The position numbers and the translations under genes were made by a program. From Terrimonas pollutisoli (GTDB lineage Bacteria > Bacteroidota > Bacteroidia > Chitinophagales > Chitinophagaceae), in NCBI RefSeq assembly GCF_029360765.1, contig NZ_JARKNA010000019.1, positions 62,001 through 126,000 on the forward strand: a DNA stretch of 64,000 nucleotides, written 5' to 3'. The notes below the pieces were generated by a model. The model was not told where the DNA came from, ran no database searches, and worked only from the letters and a program-made list of their open reading frames with translations. Position 1 is the stretch's first letter. The number at the start of each line of letters is the position of its first letter. Below, piece after piece: positions 51,937 to 61,545 of this stretch.

Positions 51937-53169
51937 ATGGGTAAAAAATGGTTTTATAAAGGCCTGATTTTAAGAGAGTTTTATTTCTCTAATGTACTTT
52001 CCTGTGCGGACGTGAGTGAGCGGATCAATAAAAGCCTGCCGTTCACCGCCAAAATCTTGGATGAATTAGTTAAAGAAGGCCAACTGATCGAGTCAGGCTA
52101 TGCTCCTTCAAGTGGCGGTCGTCGCCCATTGCTGTATACCATCAACCTCGATACGACTTACATTCTTTCTGTGGCTATGGACCAATTGATAACCCGTATC
52201 TCCATTATGAATGTTCAAAACAAACACACTAGCGAGGTACAGGCTTTTGAACTTCCACTCCAAAACAATCCTGATGCCCTTAGCATTTTAGCTGACAAAA
52301 TGAACTATGTCGTCAACAAATCGGGCATCGACAAGAAAAAGATCATTGGTGCCGGTATCGGCATGCCCGGCTTTTTGGATTATGAAAAAGGAATCAATTA
52401 TTCCTTTTTACAAACAAAGGACAAAACAATTGTACAATACCTCAGCGAAAAACTGGAACTGCCGGTATATATCGACAATGACTCGAGTCTCATAGCATTG
52501 GCTGAATTAAGATTTGGCGCCGCCCGAAACAGAAAAAATGCAATGGTCATCAATATCGGCTGGGGAGTTGGTTTAGGAATGGTGTTGAATGGCGGATTAT
52601 TCAGAGGACACAACGGTTTTGCAGGAGAATTCAGCCATATCCCGCTATTTAATAATAATAAATTATGCAGTTGTGGTAAGACCGGTTGTTTGGAAACAGA
52701 AACATCACTACTGGTAATAATAGAAAAAGCGAAAATGGAATTAAAAGAAGGTCGCTTATCAAGTCTCAGTAAAAACTTTCCATCAGGACATTTTGAAAAA
52801 GATTATAAAGCTATCATCAGTGCTGCTTTGAAAGGTGATCAGTTTGCGGTGGAATTGCTGTCCGAAGTGGGCTTCAACATTGGAAAAGGTGTCGCTATTC
52901 TGATTCATTTAATGAACCCTGAATCGATTATTATCAGTGGTCGTGGCGCCATGGCAGGCAAAATGTTACAGACCCCTATTCAACAGGCATTGAACAAAGA
53001 TTGCATACCATGGCTTTCAGCAAATACCGAAATAGAATTATCCACCCTGGGTCATGATGCGGAATTAATTGGTTCTGCCGCATTGGTAATGGAAAGCCAG
53101 GTAAAGGAAAAGGCAACGATGATTGAAAAGAGAAAGGTTAGAAAACGGCTTTTGCAAAACATCAATTGA
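51937..53169 (+). CDS. ROK-family regulator/kinase protein
   Basis: A 410-residue ROK protein with an N-terminal winged helix-turn-helix (~5-65, CADVSERINKSLPFTAKILDEL). The ROK domain follows with GAGIGMPGFLDYEKG, IDNDSSLIALAELRFGAA, NIGWGVGLGMVLNGG, the zinc-binding CSCGKTGCLETETS and IIISGRGAMAGKML. The HTH points to a NagC/XylR-type sugar-responsive repressor; kinase activity is less likely. It lies between the fucosidase and the SusCD pair on the same strand and probably regulates them. SusC follows after 59 bases. Confidence 0.85.
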   Translation: MGKKWFYKGLILREFYFSNVLSCADVSERINKSLPFTAKILDELVKEGQLIESGYAPSSGGRRPLLYTINLDTTYILSVAMDQLITRISIMNVQNKHTSEVQAFELPLQNNPDALSILADKMNYVVNKSGIDKKKIIGAGIGMPGFLDYEKGINYSFLQTKDKTIVQYLSEKLELPVYIDNDSSLIALAELRFGAARNRKNAMVINIGWGVGLGMVLNGGLFRGHNGFAGEFSHIPLFNNNKLCSCGKTGCLETETSLLVIIEKAKMELKEGRLSSLSKNFPSGHFEKDYKAIISAALKGDQFAVELLSEVGFNIGKGVAILIHLMNPESIIISGRGAMAGKMLQTPIQQALNKDCIPWLSANTEIELSTLGHDAELIGSAALVMESQVKEKATMIEKRKVRKRLLQNIN

Positions 53170-53228
53170 GTTATTCTTAAATAACATATAGTAATCCACT
53201 TTTTTTAAAAACAAAAAAATCAACTGCA

Positions 53229-56200
53229 ATGAAGAAGAGAAACAAACGATTCTTATTGGTACTGTTGGCTCTTGTGGTCAGTAACATTATGTTGCTGGCA
53301 CAGGTAAAACGTACCATTACCGGTGTTGTTACAGACAGTGACGGAAAGCCGGTGCCGTCCGCAACGGTGAGTGTAAAGGGCTCCAGTCAATCAGCAATCA
53401 CTGATGAAAATGGCCGATACACTATTACCGTAGATAAAAACAACCCGGTGCTGGTTTTCAGTTCGGTCGGGTTTGGAACGAAAGAACTGAGTGCTGGCAG
53501 TGCAACGTCGCTCAATGCCAAAATCGAGGCGACTGCTGGTGACCTGGGTGAGGTAGTTGTGACTTCACTGGGTATTACCAAAAAGCAAAGGGCAATTGGC
53601 TATGCTGCTACTACTATTAAAGCTGAGGACCTGGTACAGTCAGGAACACCAAACGTCGCTACGGCCTTATATGGTAAAGCGCCGGGAGTTCGTATTGCTG
53701 CCACCCCGGGCGGTGCAACAAGTGGAGTTTCGTTACAAGTTAGGGGGGTAAACTCTATCAACTTCAACAGTCAACCATTAATTATCATGGATGGTGTACC
53801 CGTACGCAATGGTAGTTTTGACAACGGCAATTACTGGGGCGACCAGCGGGTAAGAGGTAACGGAATTCTGGACTTTAATCCGGAGGACGTCGAAAGCATA
53901 ACCATATTAAAAGGTGCATCGGCGGCGGCTTTGTATGGCTCGGAAGCAATGAACGGCGTTATGGTCATTACCACAAAAAGTGGAAAAGGTAGAAAAGGCT
54001 TTAATGTCGATTTAAACGCTAACTACTCTCAGGATCAGGTAGCCTATCTTCCGAGATGGCAAAAAAAACGCGGTGCCGGTTTTCCGGTCGGTTATAAATT
54101 ATATGGTGACGCTGTTTCAAATAACGGTGGATTTGAGTCGAGAACGGTTAATGGAACAACTTACCGTGCCTTGCCGCAAACCAGCCTGAGTTTTGGACCC
54201 GAATTCGACGGTCAGCCTATTCTGTCATGGGATGGAGAAGTCAGACCCTATTCTTACCAGGAAGATGGCTTTGCCAACCTGTTTCAAAAAGCAAATAACT
54301 CAACAGTAAACCTGGCCGTTACCAATTCAACGGATAAGTCCAATAGTCGTTTCTCCTACACCTTCCAACATACAGAAGGTTTGAGCCTGAATTCAAAAAA
54401 CGACAAGCATAACTTTAGCTTTAATAACAACTATAAGTTTGGCGATAAGGTAAACACCAATATCATCATCAATTACATGAACTGGCATATCCACAACAGG
54501 CCCTTCATGATTGACCGGATGATCAACAACTTTAGCGGCATGTTCCCGTCGTTTGACAATGGCGACTGGTACAAAGCACGATACAAAACGAGCTTGGGAT
54601 ATAAATATGTAACGGGCAGTAACCAAAGCCTTACTCCCGATGAAAACATCCTATATCCTAATTTCCGTGGCGAGATTGCGGAATTTCTTTGGAATGTACT
54701 GGAGAACAACAACGAGGAGTATGTAAACAGGGTAAATGCGGTAGTAAAAGCAGATTGGCAGATTGTAAAAGGCCTTAACCTGCAGGGAAGACTTTCAACC
54801 GACTATACTACCACCAGGATTATGAACAAATCCAATGCAACCGTACCCCTGGCATTTAATTATTCGGGTGGATTTTCTATGAGTCATGCTACCAATAAGT
54901 GGATATATGGTGACGCCTTGCTGACTTACAACAAAAAAATCACCAGCGATCTGCAGGCTACTGCTATGGCAGGTTACAACGCCAGGTCACAGGAAGATTT
55001 CAGCAACAGCACATGGACCAACGGCGGCTTGACTACTGAAAACAAGTTCGATATGGTTTTCTCCCGCGATGCTCTTGGCACCGGTGCTTCTCAGCGTTAC
55101 TTCCTGATTGATGGATTGTTTGGAACATTGAACCTGGATTATAAAAACTACTTGTTTGCAGAAGCGACTGTTAGAAGAGACAGAACATCGACCATGCCAG
55201 CCGATAATAACACCTTTACTTATCCCTCTGTTAACGCCGGCTTTATTTTTTCTGATGCATTTCAGCTTCCCAAGTTTATAGATTATGGAAAGCTGCGTGC
55301 ATCCTGGGGTATCGTGGGTTCTTATCCTGAAATGTATGTTGCCAACCCTGCCTACAACGTTGGTAACCTGGGCAACCAGGGTAACGGGTCGGTATTAACA
55401 AATACCATTCGAAACAATCCTTATGGCAATTCGAACATTAAACCAGAGATGAAGCATGAATATGAGTTTGGTTTAGAAGCAAGATTTTTGCAAAATCGTC
55501 TCGGCCTGGATGTATCTTATTACAAAGCCCGCATCGTGGATCAAATCCTCAACCTCAGTTTGCCTATTAGTTCTGGCGGTGGAAGCATCCTGACAAACAT
55601 CGGTACACTGGAAAATAAAGGAGTTGAATTAGCACTCAGAGGTACGCCGGTGCAAACAAGACTTTTCAACTGGGAACTAGGGGTAAACTTTGCCGTCAAT
55701 AAAAACAAAGTGGTGAAACTTACTGATGGGGCTACTGAACTTTTGCATGCGAATCATGATGGCGATGCCTTAAAACGTGCATCCGTTGTAGGACAACCGA
55801 TGGGTGACTGGTTTGCCCATCCTATTCTAACTAATGACAAAGGTGAGAAAGTGGTTGCTGAAGATGGAACTTATAAGCTCGATGGTTCACAATGGGTCAA
55901 ATATGGTAATTCCATGCCCAAAGGCGCCGGTGGTATTTGGAATAGCCTTCGTTATTCCAATTTCAATCTTGACTTTACGTTGGACTTTACTTATGGTGGT
56001 TACGTAGCTCCCATGGGCTTGTACTGGCTGACAGGGCGAGGCTTAACAGAGGAAAGTTTGAAAACGCCTGAGTATGCTACCAGTAGCGGTTTGAAATATT
56101 ATGTTGATGACAATGGTGTAGGACATGGAACTACAGCAGCGCAGGGTCCTAATGGCGAAATCGTGATGAACGATGGTATACTACTCGAAGGTGTAAAAGC

Positions 56201-56561
56201 TGATGGGTCTCCGAATAATATTGTTATTTCTCCCGCTTATTATTATTGGCTTTCTTATAACTGGGGTGGTCCGCAATACGGAAGTTCTTTATATTTCAAA
56301 TATGTCAATAAAAACAATTACCTCAAGATGAGGGAACTTTCTCTTTCGTATACATTACCCGGTAAACTGGCCGCTAAGTTAAAAGCCAACAAACTCCAGT
56401 TCTCGGTGTTTGGCCGTAACCTGTTCTACCTGTACAGATCGATTAAGGATATGGACGCCGAACAGCTTACAACGGGTACATCCTGGGGGAGCAATCTTGG
56501 CAATGCAGGCACCAATCCTTCTTCCCGATCATTTGGCGTAATGCTGAGAGCTACATTCTAA
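53229..56561 (+). CDS. SusC/RagA-type TonB-dependent outer-membrane transporter
   Basis: Imports oligosaccharides across the outer membrane using TonB energy, working with the SusD partner encoded next. The 1,110-residue protein has a signal peptide (~1-24), a carboxypeptidase-like domain (~27-105, ITGVVTDSDGKPVPSATVSV), a TonB box region (GEVVVTSLGI), a plug (~115-235, LYGKAPGVRI, VRGVNSIN, IMDGVPV, LKGASAAALYGSEAMNGV) and a large beta-barrel ending in RSFGVMLRATF. It is translated 21 bases before susD. The substrate is probably a fucosylated glycan given the neighbouring GH29, but this is inference. Confidence 0.93.
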   Translation: MKKRNKRFLLVLLALVVSNIMLLAQVKRTITGVVTDSDGKPVPSATVSVKGSSQSAITDENGRYTITVDKNNPVLVFSSVGFGTKELSAGSATSLNAKIEATAGDLGEVVVTSLGITKKQRAIGYAATTIKAEDLVQSGTPNVATALYGKAPGVRIAATPGGATSGVSLQVRGVNSINFNSQPLIIMDGVPVRNGSFDNGNYWGDQRVRGNGILDFNPEDVESITILKGASAAALYGSEAMNGVMVITTKSGKGRKGFNVDLNANYSQDQVAYLPRWQKKRGAGFPVGYKLYGDAVSNNGGFESRTVNGTTYRALPQTSLSFGPEFDGQPILSWDGEVRPYSYQEDGFANLFQKANNSTVNLAVTNSTDKSNSRFSYTFQHTEGLSLNSKNDKHNFSFNNNYKFGDKVNTNIIINYMNWHIHNRPFMIDRMINNFSGMFPSFDNGDWYKARYKTSLGYKYVTGSNQSLTPDENILYPNFRGEIAEFLWNVLENNNEEYVNRVNAVVKADWQIVKGLNLQGRLSTDYTTTRIMNKSNATVPLAFNYSGGFSMSHATNKWIYGDALLTYNKKITSDLQATAMAGYNARSQEDFSNSTWTNGGLTTENKFDMVFSRDALGTGASQRYFLIDGLFGTLNLDYKNYLFAEATVRRDRTSTMPADNNTFTYPSVNAGFIFSDAFQLPKFIDYGKLRASWGIVGSYPEMYVANPAYNVGNLGNQGNGSVLTNTIRNNPYGNSNIKPEMKHEYEFGLEARFLQNRLGLDVSYYKARIVDQILNLSLPISSGGGSILTNIGTLENKGVELALRGTPVQTRLFNWELGVNFAVNKNKVVKLTDGATELLHANHDGDALKRASVVGQPMGDWFAHPILTNDKGEKVVAEDGTYKLDGSQWVKYGNSMPKGAGGIWNSLRYSNFNLDFTLDFTYGGYVAPMGLYWLTGRGLTEESLKTPEYATSSGLKYYVDDNGVGHGTTAAQGPNGEIVMNDGILLEGVKADGSPNNIVISPAYYYWLSYNWGGPQYGSSLYFKYVNKNNYLKMRELSLSYTLPGKLAAKLKANKLQFSVFGRNLFYLYRSIKDMDAEQLTTGTSWGSNLGNAGTNPSSRSFGVMLRATF

Positions 56562-56582
56562 AAAACTAAAAAGCTAATAAGT

Positions 56583-58160
56583 ATGAAATTGAAATATTTA
56601 TCTGGCGCACTACTGGCTCTTGTGATAGCTGGTACGGCGTGCAAAAAACAGAAATTCGCGGATTATTATATTGACCCGCGTACGGTGGATAAAGCAACCA
56701 TTGAAAAGCAGTTTGCAGGGGCTGTCGGCTCCACGATGGAATTTACGATGTATAAGTACTGGAATTATTTTGTAATTCTTCAAAACACCGCCTTGCATTA
56801 CACCCAGGTGGTAGGCTGGCAGAATTTTGAAAAACAATACGAACCTGGCGCTGCGGCAGTAGGTGATCGCTGGGGCTGGTACTATGGTTTTGTCGCACAA
56901 TACAAAGACTTCCTCAAAGTCTACAACAGCGCTCCACAGGAAGAACAAACCGAAAAACGCATTTATAAAATTGCGGCGGACATTTTCTTCTACGATCAAA
57001 CACAAAAGGTAGTTGACCTTCATGGCGATATTCCCTGGACTGAAGCAGGGTTATTAAGTACCAACTCCGGAGATTACAAAGCGTCATTCGCCAAATACGA
57101 CAAGGCGACAGATATCTACACCAAAATGCTGGACGATTTGAAAGCATATGCGGATGAGTTAAATACTCTCTCAGTTCCAGCTTCGGTGACGGGAGTGATG
57201 AAAATTCAGGATTTTATAAACAAAGGCGACTTATCGCTTTGGAAGAAATACTGTAACTCACTCCGGGTTAGAATGCTGACGCGGGTATCAGGTGTCGCCG
57301 CCTTCCAGGCCAGGTCAAATACTGAATTGGCTGCTATAGTTGCTGACCCTTCTAAATACCCGGTTTGTACAACGAATGCCGATAATATTTTGCTCAGGGT
57401 TGTTACGCTTAGCAATAGTCCCGTCAATTCTGATCTTTATAGCGGGATCATCGGCTGGGGTAATAATGACAGGGCCAACAAAGGCATGATCGATACCCTG
57501 CAAAACAATAACGATCCCAGGCTGAGAGCACTCTTCCAGCCTGGCGCATTATCGGCCCCTAAATATGTGGGGCTTGATCCAATGCTTGATCCTTCTACCC
57601 AGGGTCAATACCTTGCAAAGGATACCATTGCACGATATAACTTTTCTACCATCAGCAAAAACAGGTTTCTGCCCGGTATCCTCATTACGGCTGCCGAAAC
57701 ACAGTTGTTACTGGCAGAATACTACCTGAAAGCCAATAACGATGCTGCAGCAAAGACGGCCTATGAAAACGCTGTTAAACAATCTATCGATTTCTTCTTT
57801 TGGCTCAGGACAATCAGTGATAATAACGAAACTGCTGTAACTCCTGTAACGGATGCAGAAAAGAATGCCTATTTAGCAAGCAACATAGCATGGGCAGGCA
57901 CTACCGCCAAAAAAATGGAATTGATTGCCATTCAAAAATGGATCAACTATAATGTGCTGCAACCATTGGAAGGTTGGGCTGAATTAAGAAGAACAAATTT
58001 ACCAGTCCTTACATTCAGGAATGACAACGGTTCAACCCTTGCACCGCTTCCGCCTGCAAGGTGGTATTATCCAGATAATGAGCGAACTTATAATACCGCA
58101 AACTACGAGGCAGTAAAAGGAACAGATAACCTGTCAACAAAATTGTTTTGGGACAATTAA
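56583..58160 (+). CDS. SusD/RagB-family glycan-binding lipoprotein
   Basis: The surface lipoprotein partner that binds the glycan over the SusC channel. The 525-residue protein has a lipobox (VIAGTAC, Cys about 20, then KKQ). It shows SusD-like_2 features: helical tetratricopeptide-like regions, DLHGDIPWTEAG, FINKGDLSLWKKYCNSLRVRM, ILITAAETQLLLAEYYLKANND and the late QKWINYNVLQPLEGWAELRRTNLP. It ends NLSTKLFWDN, a segment repeated in the fragment at 60113. A strong terminator follows 50 bases after the stop. Confidence 0.92.
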   Translation: MKLKYLSGALLALVIAGTACKKQKFADYYIDPRTVDKATIEKQFAGAVGSTMEFTMYKYWNYFVILQNTALHYTQVVGWQNFEKQYEPGAAAVGDRWGWYYGFVAQYKDFLKVYNSAPQEEQTEKRIYKIAADIFFYDQTQKVVDLHGDIPWTEAGLLSTNSGDYKASFAKYDKATDIYTKMLDDLKAYADELNTLSVPASVTGVMKIQDFINKGDLSLWKKYCNSLRVRMLTRVSGVAAFQARSNTELAAIVADPSKYPVCTTNADNILLRVVTLSNSPVNSDLYSGIIGWGNNDRANKGMIDTLQNNNDPRLRALFQPGALSAPKYVGLDPMLDPSTQGQYLAKDTIARYNFSTISKNRFLPGILITAAETQLLLAEYYLKANNDAAAKTAYENAVKQSIDFFFWLRTISDNNETAVTPVTDAEKNAYLASNIAWAGTTAKKMELIAIQKWINYNVLQPLEGWAELRRTNLPVLTFRNDNGSTLAPLPPARWYYPDNERTYNTANYEAVKGTDNLSTKLFWDN

Positions 58161-58498
58161 GCAGAGATGAAAAATAATAGGTTCTTGTATTAATAGCAGT
58201 TGATTTTTAAAAAAGGCTGCCCTCTTCATGATGGGCAGCCTTTTTTTGAAACTGAAAAGCCAGGCATGTCGATGACGGCAAGGAGAAAAAGTTTAAAAGA
58301 ATCTAGTATTTTACTTCGTAAAAGGCTTGGGGGAAACCACCGTTTACATAGACACAGTTTTGCTATTTTGGCTTTCCTTTGGTAGCTGAAGATTATACTA
58401 ATAATAAACTAGTTTTTTACTCTAAATTAATTAAGAGTTGAAGAATCAATTAAAACTTCCTTCAGGCATCAATTTAAATTTATCAACTTAATCGCCCA
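58161..58498. other. Intergenic region between susD and the FG-GAP gene
   Basis: About 340 bases. The first 90 hold the susCD terminator. The remainder is A/T-rich leader DNA for the FG-GAP gene, with no exact TAnnTTTG box and no additional gene. Confidence 0.5.
58209..58248 (+). terminator. susCD terminator
   Basis: A perfect 14-bp stem AAAAAAGGCTGCCC/GGGCAGCCTTTTTT (58209-58222 with 58233-58246) has a 10-base loop and ends in a T-run. The A-rich left arm lets it work on either strand. Confidence 0.93.
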
Positions 58499-60088
58499 AT
58501 GAGATATCAAGACGTAAAAAAAAATAAAATGAATTGTAATTTACGGTTCCTTTTTATTGCATTGATCTTTTTAGTCATCCCTATTTTTTCTCTATTAATC
58601 TCTTGCAAATGGAAAGATAAAGGAACAATTATTAAGGAGGAAACTGGTGATATCACGAGGGGCGAAATACTTGCCCGCGATTATTGCCAGCGCTGTCACT
58701 TGTTTCCATCACCTGAATTACTTGATAAAAAAACCTGGATCGAAGGTGTTTTGCCAAATATGGCCTGGCGGTTGGGCATCAGAGAAAATGGATCAAATCC
58801 CTATGCTGATTTGGTACCACAGGAAGAAAAGATAATTAGAAAATTAGGAGTTTATCCGGAAGCAACCTTAATTCCACATTCTGATTGGTTGGCGATAAAA
58901 AAATTTTATGAAGAACTTTCTCCCTCTCAACCACTACCACAAAAAAAAGAATTTCCCCACCCTGCTCTGCTCTCTCACTTTGCAACCAAACTTATCAATT
59001 TCGAGAATAACCCCTTGCCGCAAACCACTTTGTTGAAATACGACAAGCATACATCACAGCTGTTTGTCGGTGATGCCAAAAAAAATCTATACATCCTAAA
59101 TACAAAATTTAAACTCAAAGAAAGTTGGCAAACAGATAGTGCTCCCACGGATATTGACTTTCCCAAAAAAGGAAAGCCCAGATTACTAACGATTGGGGAC
59201 TTCAATCCCTCAGATCAAAAAAATGGCAGGCTGGCCACCATGGACACAGCAAGTGTTTTACCTGAGGGTGGTGTTTTTATTGAATCACTGTGCCGCCCGG
59301 TGCAATTTGCCGTTGATGACTTGAACGAAGATAAAAAGGATGATGCTCTTATTTGTGGTTTTGGCAATCATACTGGCAAACTAGCCTGGTATGACGGTAT
59401 GAATCCTGGCAAGGAGAATGTTTTGAAAGCATTGCCTGGTGCCCGGTGTGCCATCATCCGGGATATGAATAATGACAATAGACCCGATATCGTCGTATTA
59501 ATGGCTCAGGCTTATGAACAGGTTTCAATATTTTACAACCAGGGAAAAGGAAAGTTTACAGAAAAAAAAGTACTGGAATTTCCGCCGGTTTATGGGGTCA
59601 TCTATTTTGAGTTAGCTGATTTTAATAAGGATGGTTTTCAGGACATCATTCTTACCAATGGAGACAACTGGGATTTTTCAACAACCAGGAAAAACTTTCA
59701 TGGAATACGTATTTTTTTAAATGACAGCAATGACAATTTTACGGAAAAATGGTTTTATCCTATGTATGGCGCCTGTAAAGCTATAGCGCGGGATTTTGAT
59801 AAAGATGGCAATTTGGATATTGCAGCTATTGCATTCTTTTCCGATGATGAAAAACCCGAAAATAGTTTTGTTTATTTATCCAATAATGGGAATTTAGATT
59901 TTAGTCCCTATGCCGTACCTCGGGCAGGCTTAGGTAAATGGCTCACAATGGAAGCAGGTGATTTTGACAGAGATGGAGATATTGATCTCGTATTGGGATC
60001 ATACTTTCAAAACTTGGGTGAGTTATCCAAATTGGTGGCTAAAGGAGTGACAGTAGTTCCACAATTGCTGATACTGATTAATAAGTAA
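58499..60088 (+). CDS. FG-GAP/VCBS-repeat lipoprotein with a CxxCH haem-type motif
   Basis: A predicted lipoprotein of 529 residues: hydrophobic signal (~15-35), lipobox LLIS-C36. Residues 60-70 hold DYCQRCHLFPSP, a single CxxCH (C63, C66, H67), followed by an LPNMAWRLG segment with a possible axial Met88. The rest is FG-GAP/VCBS-like calcium-type repeats: DLNEDKKDDALICG, DMNNDNRPDIVV, DFNKDGFQDIILTNGDN, DFDKDGNLDIAA and DFDRDGDIDLVLGSY. Such proteins often accompany SusCD loci. A start at ATG 58529 is also possible. Haem attachment is plausible but unproven; a zinc ligand role is the alternative. Confidence 0.78.
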   Translation: MRYQDVKKNKMNCNLRFLFIALIFLVIPIFSLLISCKWKDKGTIIKEETGDITRGEILARDYCQRCHLFPSPELLDKKTWIEGVLPNMAWRLGIRENGSNPYADLVPQEEKIIRKLGVYPEATLIPHSDWLAIKKFYEELSPSQPLPQKKEFPHPALLSHFATKLINFENNPLPQTTLLKYDKHTSQLFVGDAKKNLYILNTKFKLKESWQTDSAPTDIDFPKKGKPRLLTIGDFNPSDQKNGRLATMDTASVLPEGGVFIESLCRPVQFAVDDLNEDKKDDALICGFGNHTGKLAWYDGMNPGKENVLKALPGARCAIIRDMNNDNRPDIVVLMAQAYEQVSIFYNQGKGKFTEKKVLEFPPVYGVIYFELADFNKDGFQDIILTNGDNWDFSTTRKNFHGIRIFLNDSNDNFTEKWFYPMYGACKAIARDFDKDGNLDIAAIAFFSDDEKPENSFVYLSNNGNLDFSPYAVPRAGLGKWLTMEAGDFDRDGDIDLVLGSYFQNLGELSKLVAKGVTVVPQLLILINK

Positions 60089-60112
60089 AATCGAATTACA
60101 ATTTTCTGCAAG

Positions 60113-60331
60113 ATGCAGTATGTAGTGCAACAGAATGAAAATTGGAACCAAGGAACCCGAAAATTAGATGCTCCGGGACTAAGCTTCGAAGTGGATAATG
60201 CCAATGCTCAGAAACAACCACCTTACAGATGGCTATATGCCGGCAACGAGTTGACTTATAACACAGAAAACTACAAGACTGTACAATCAAAAGACAATTT
60301 GACTACCAAAATCTTTTGGGACGTAAAATAA
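60113..60331 (+). pseudogene. C-terminal remnant of a second SusD protein
   Basis: A 72-codon open frame whose last ~58 residues align with the end of the intact SusD: RWLYAGNELTYNTENYKTV against RWYYPDNERTYNTANYEAV, and DNLTTKIFWDVK against DNLSTKLFWDN. The N-terminal ~450 residues of SusD are missing. It lies in the same frame as the preceding FG-GAP gene, 24 bases after its stop codon, and before a terminator. A decayed duplicate of the SusCD locus is the simplest reading. Confidence 0.78.
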
Positions 60332-60437
60332 ATTGAGTAAATTCAGGGAAGACAAAATAAACCCTGAAAAATCTCTATAGAGCGATAGAATAAGAGGATG
60401 GAATTGATAATATAAGTTCTCGTTAAGCAGTTGTTTT

Positions 60438-60468
60438 CGGCCGGTTGTTTATACAACCGGCCTTTTTT
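60438..60468 (+). terminator. Terminator after the susD remnant
   Basis: A perfect 10-bp stem GGCCGGTTGT/ACAACCGGCC (60439-60448 with 60453-60462) has a 4-base loop, followed by six T. It faces the plus strand; on the minus strand no T-run follows. Confidence 0.9.
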
Positions 60469-60528
60469 ATGTCTGCTTATCCAAGACTTCTGACGATTAA
60501 AGGTAATTTTGTGGTTTAAGGGAGGATA

Positions 60529-61536
60529 TTAATTACCACTTACTGTGCTTCTTGCTTCTTCTTTTCTTTTTTGCTTTTCTTGTTTTCTGAAATAACCACG
60601 CAACAGAATATTATGTTTTAAAGCTTCCATATTCTCATTAAAGCCATCGGTTCCTTTTTGAATGTTATCAAGACTGGCGTTCAATTTTATCACCATTGCA
60701 GAATCTTTAAATAAAGCGTTTACAGCTCCTTTCCCATTATTTATATCTTGTCGAATACCTGTCACCACTTTCCCTATTTCATTGGCCAAAGAGTCCACTT
60801 CCTCTCCAACAACTTTTATTTTCACAATCGCATCATTCAGGTTCTGTGCAAAAGATGTATCTTTTAAAATAGCGCCAACTGAACCTTTCCCATTTTTTAC
60901 ATCCATTATAATGGTATGCAGGTTATCTGCCATATTACCGGCTTTGCCCGTTGCCTGGCGTATATTGCCCAGTGAAATTCGCAGATCCCGGGGTATTGAT
61001 TTATCATTCAGCAAAGCCCACAAAGCACTACTATTGTTAATTTGCTGCACCGTTGTTTTTAAATTGTCTGCAATAATAGCTATATCATTATTGGTTTTAT
61101 AGAGAGTTTGCAGCATCTCATCGGTATTCACCACTTTTTTTGAGGCCAGTATATCGCCTTCTTCCGCCAATGCACCCGGCTCCCGGGCCGGAACAATATT
61201 CACCACTTTATTGCCTACCAGGCCATCGGTTCCTATAGAAGCAATTGCATTTTTCCTGATAATAGGTTTCATTTTTGTATCAATGATCATCGTCACTTCA
61301 ATAACAGTGTCACTCAGAATTTTAATTCTTTTAACCGTACCTGCCTGGATACCTGAAAAGCGTATATTGTTTCCCGGTACAAGTCCCTGTACATTTTCAA
61401 ATCTTGCTTTTAAAATATACGTTGATCCAAACAAATTCCTGTCTTTTCCGATCATGTATAGCAACAAAACCAGGAATAGTAGTCCGCTTAATACGAACGC
61501 TCCTAATTTTATGTTACTAATAACCCGTTTTGCCAT
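60529..61536 (-). CDS. mlaD: MlaD/MCE-family lipid-transport protein
   Basis: Part of an ABC system that moves phospholipids between the membranes. The 335-residue protein has one N-terminal membrane anchor (~10-32, LGAFVLSGLLFLVLLLYMIG) and an MCE domain (~35-120: ARFENVQGLVPGNNIRFSGI, VTMIIDTKMKPIIRKNAIA, ASIGTDGLVGNKVVNI). The rest (~125-310) is mostly helical, with repeated DNLHTI/NNGKGAVN-type segments, and ends in a basic tail. It is last in mlaE-mlaF-mlaD, 9 bases after mlaF. MlaB, MlaC and MlaA are not in this window. Direction of transport is not inferable. Confidence 0.9.
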   Translation of the reverse strand: MAKRVISNIKLGAFVLSGLLFLVLLLYMIGKDRNLFGSTYILKARFENVQGLVPGNNIRFSGIQAGTVKRIKILSDTVIEVTMIIDTKMKPIIRKNAIASIGTDGLVGNKVVNIVPAREPGALAEEGDILASKKVVNTDEMLQTLYKTNNDIAIIADNLKTTVQQINNSSALWALLNDKSIPRDLRISLGNIRQATGKAGNMADNLHTIIMDVKNGKGSVGAILKDTSFAQNLNDAIVKIKVVGEEVDSLANEIGKVVTGIRQDINNGKGAVNALFKDSAMVIKLNASLDNIQKGTDGFNENMEALKHNILLRGYFRKQEKQKRKEEARSTVSGN

Positions 61537-61545
61537 AAGTTTAGT

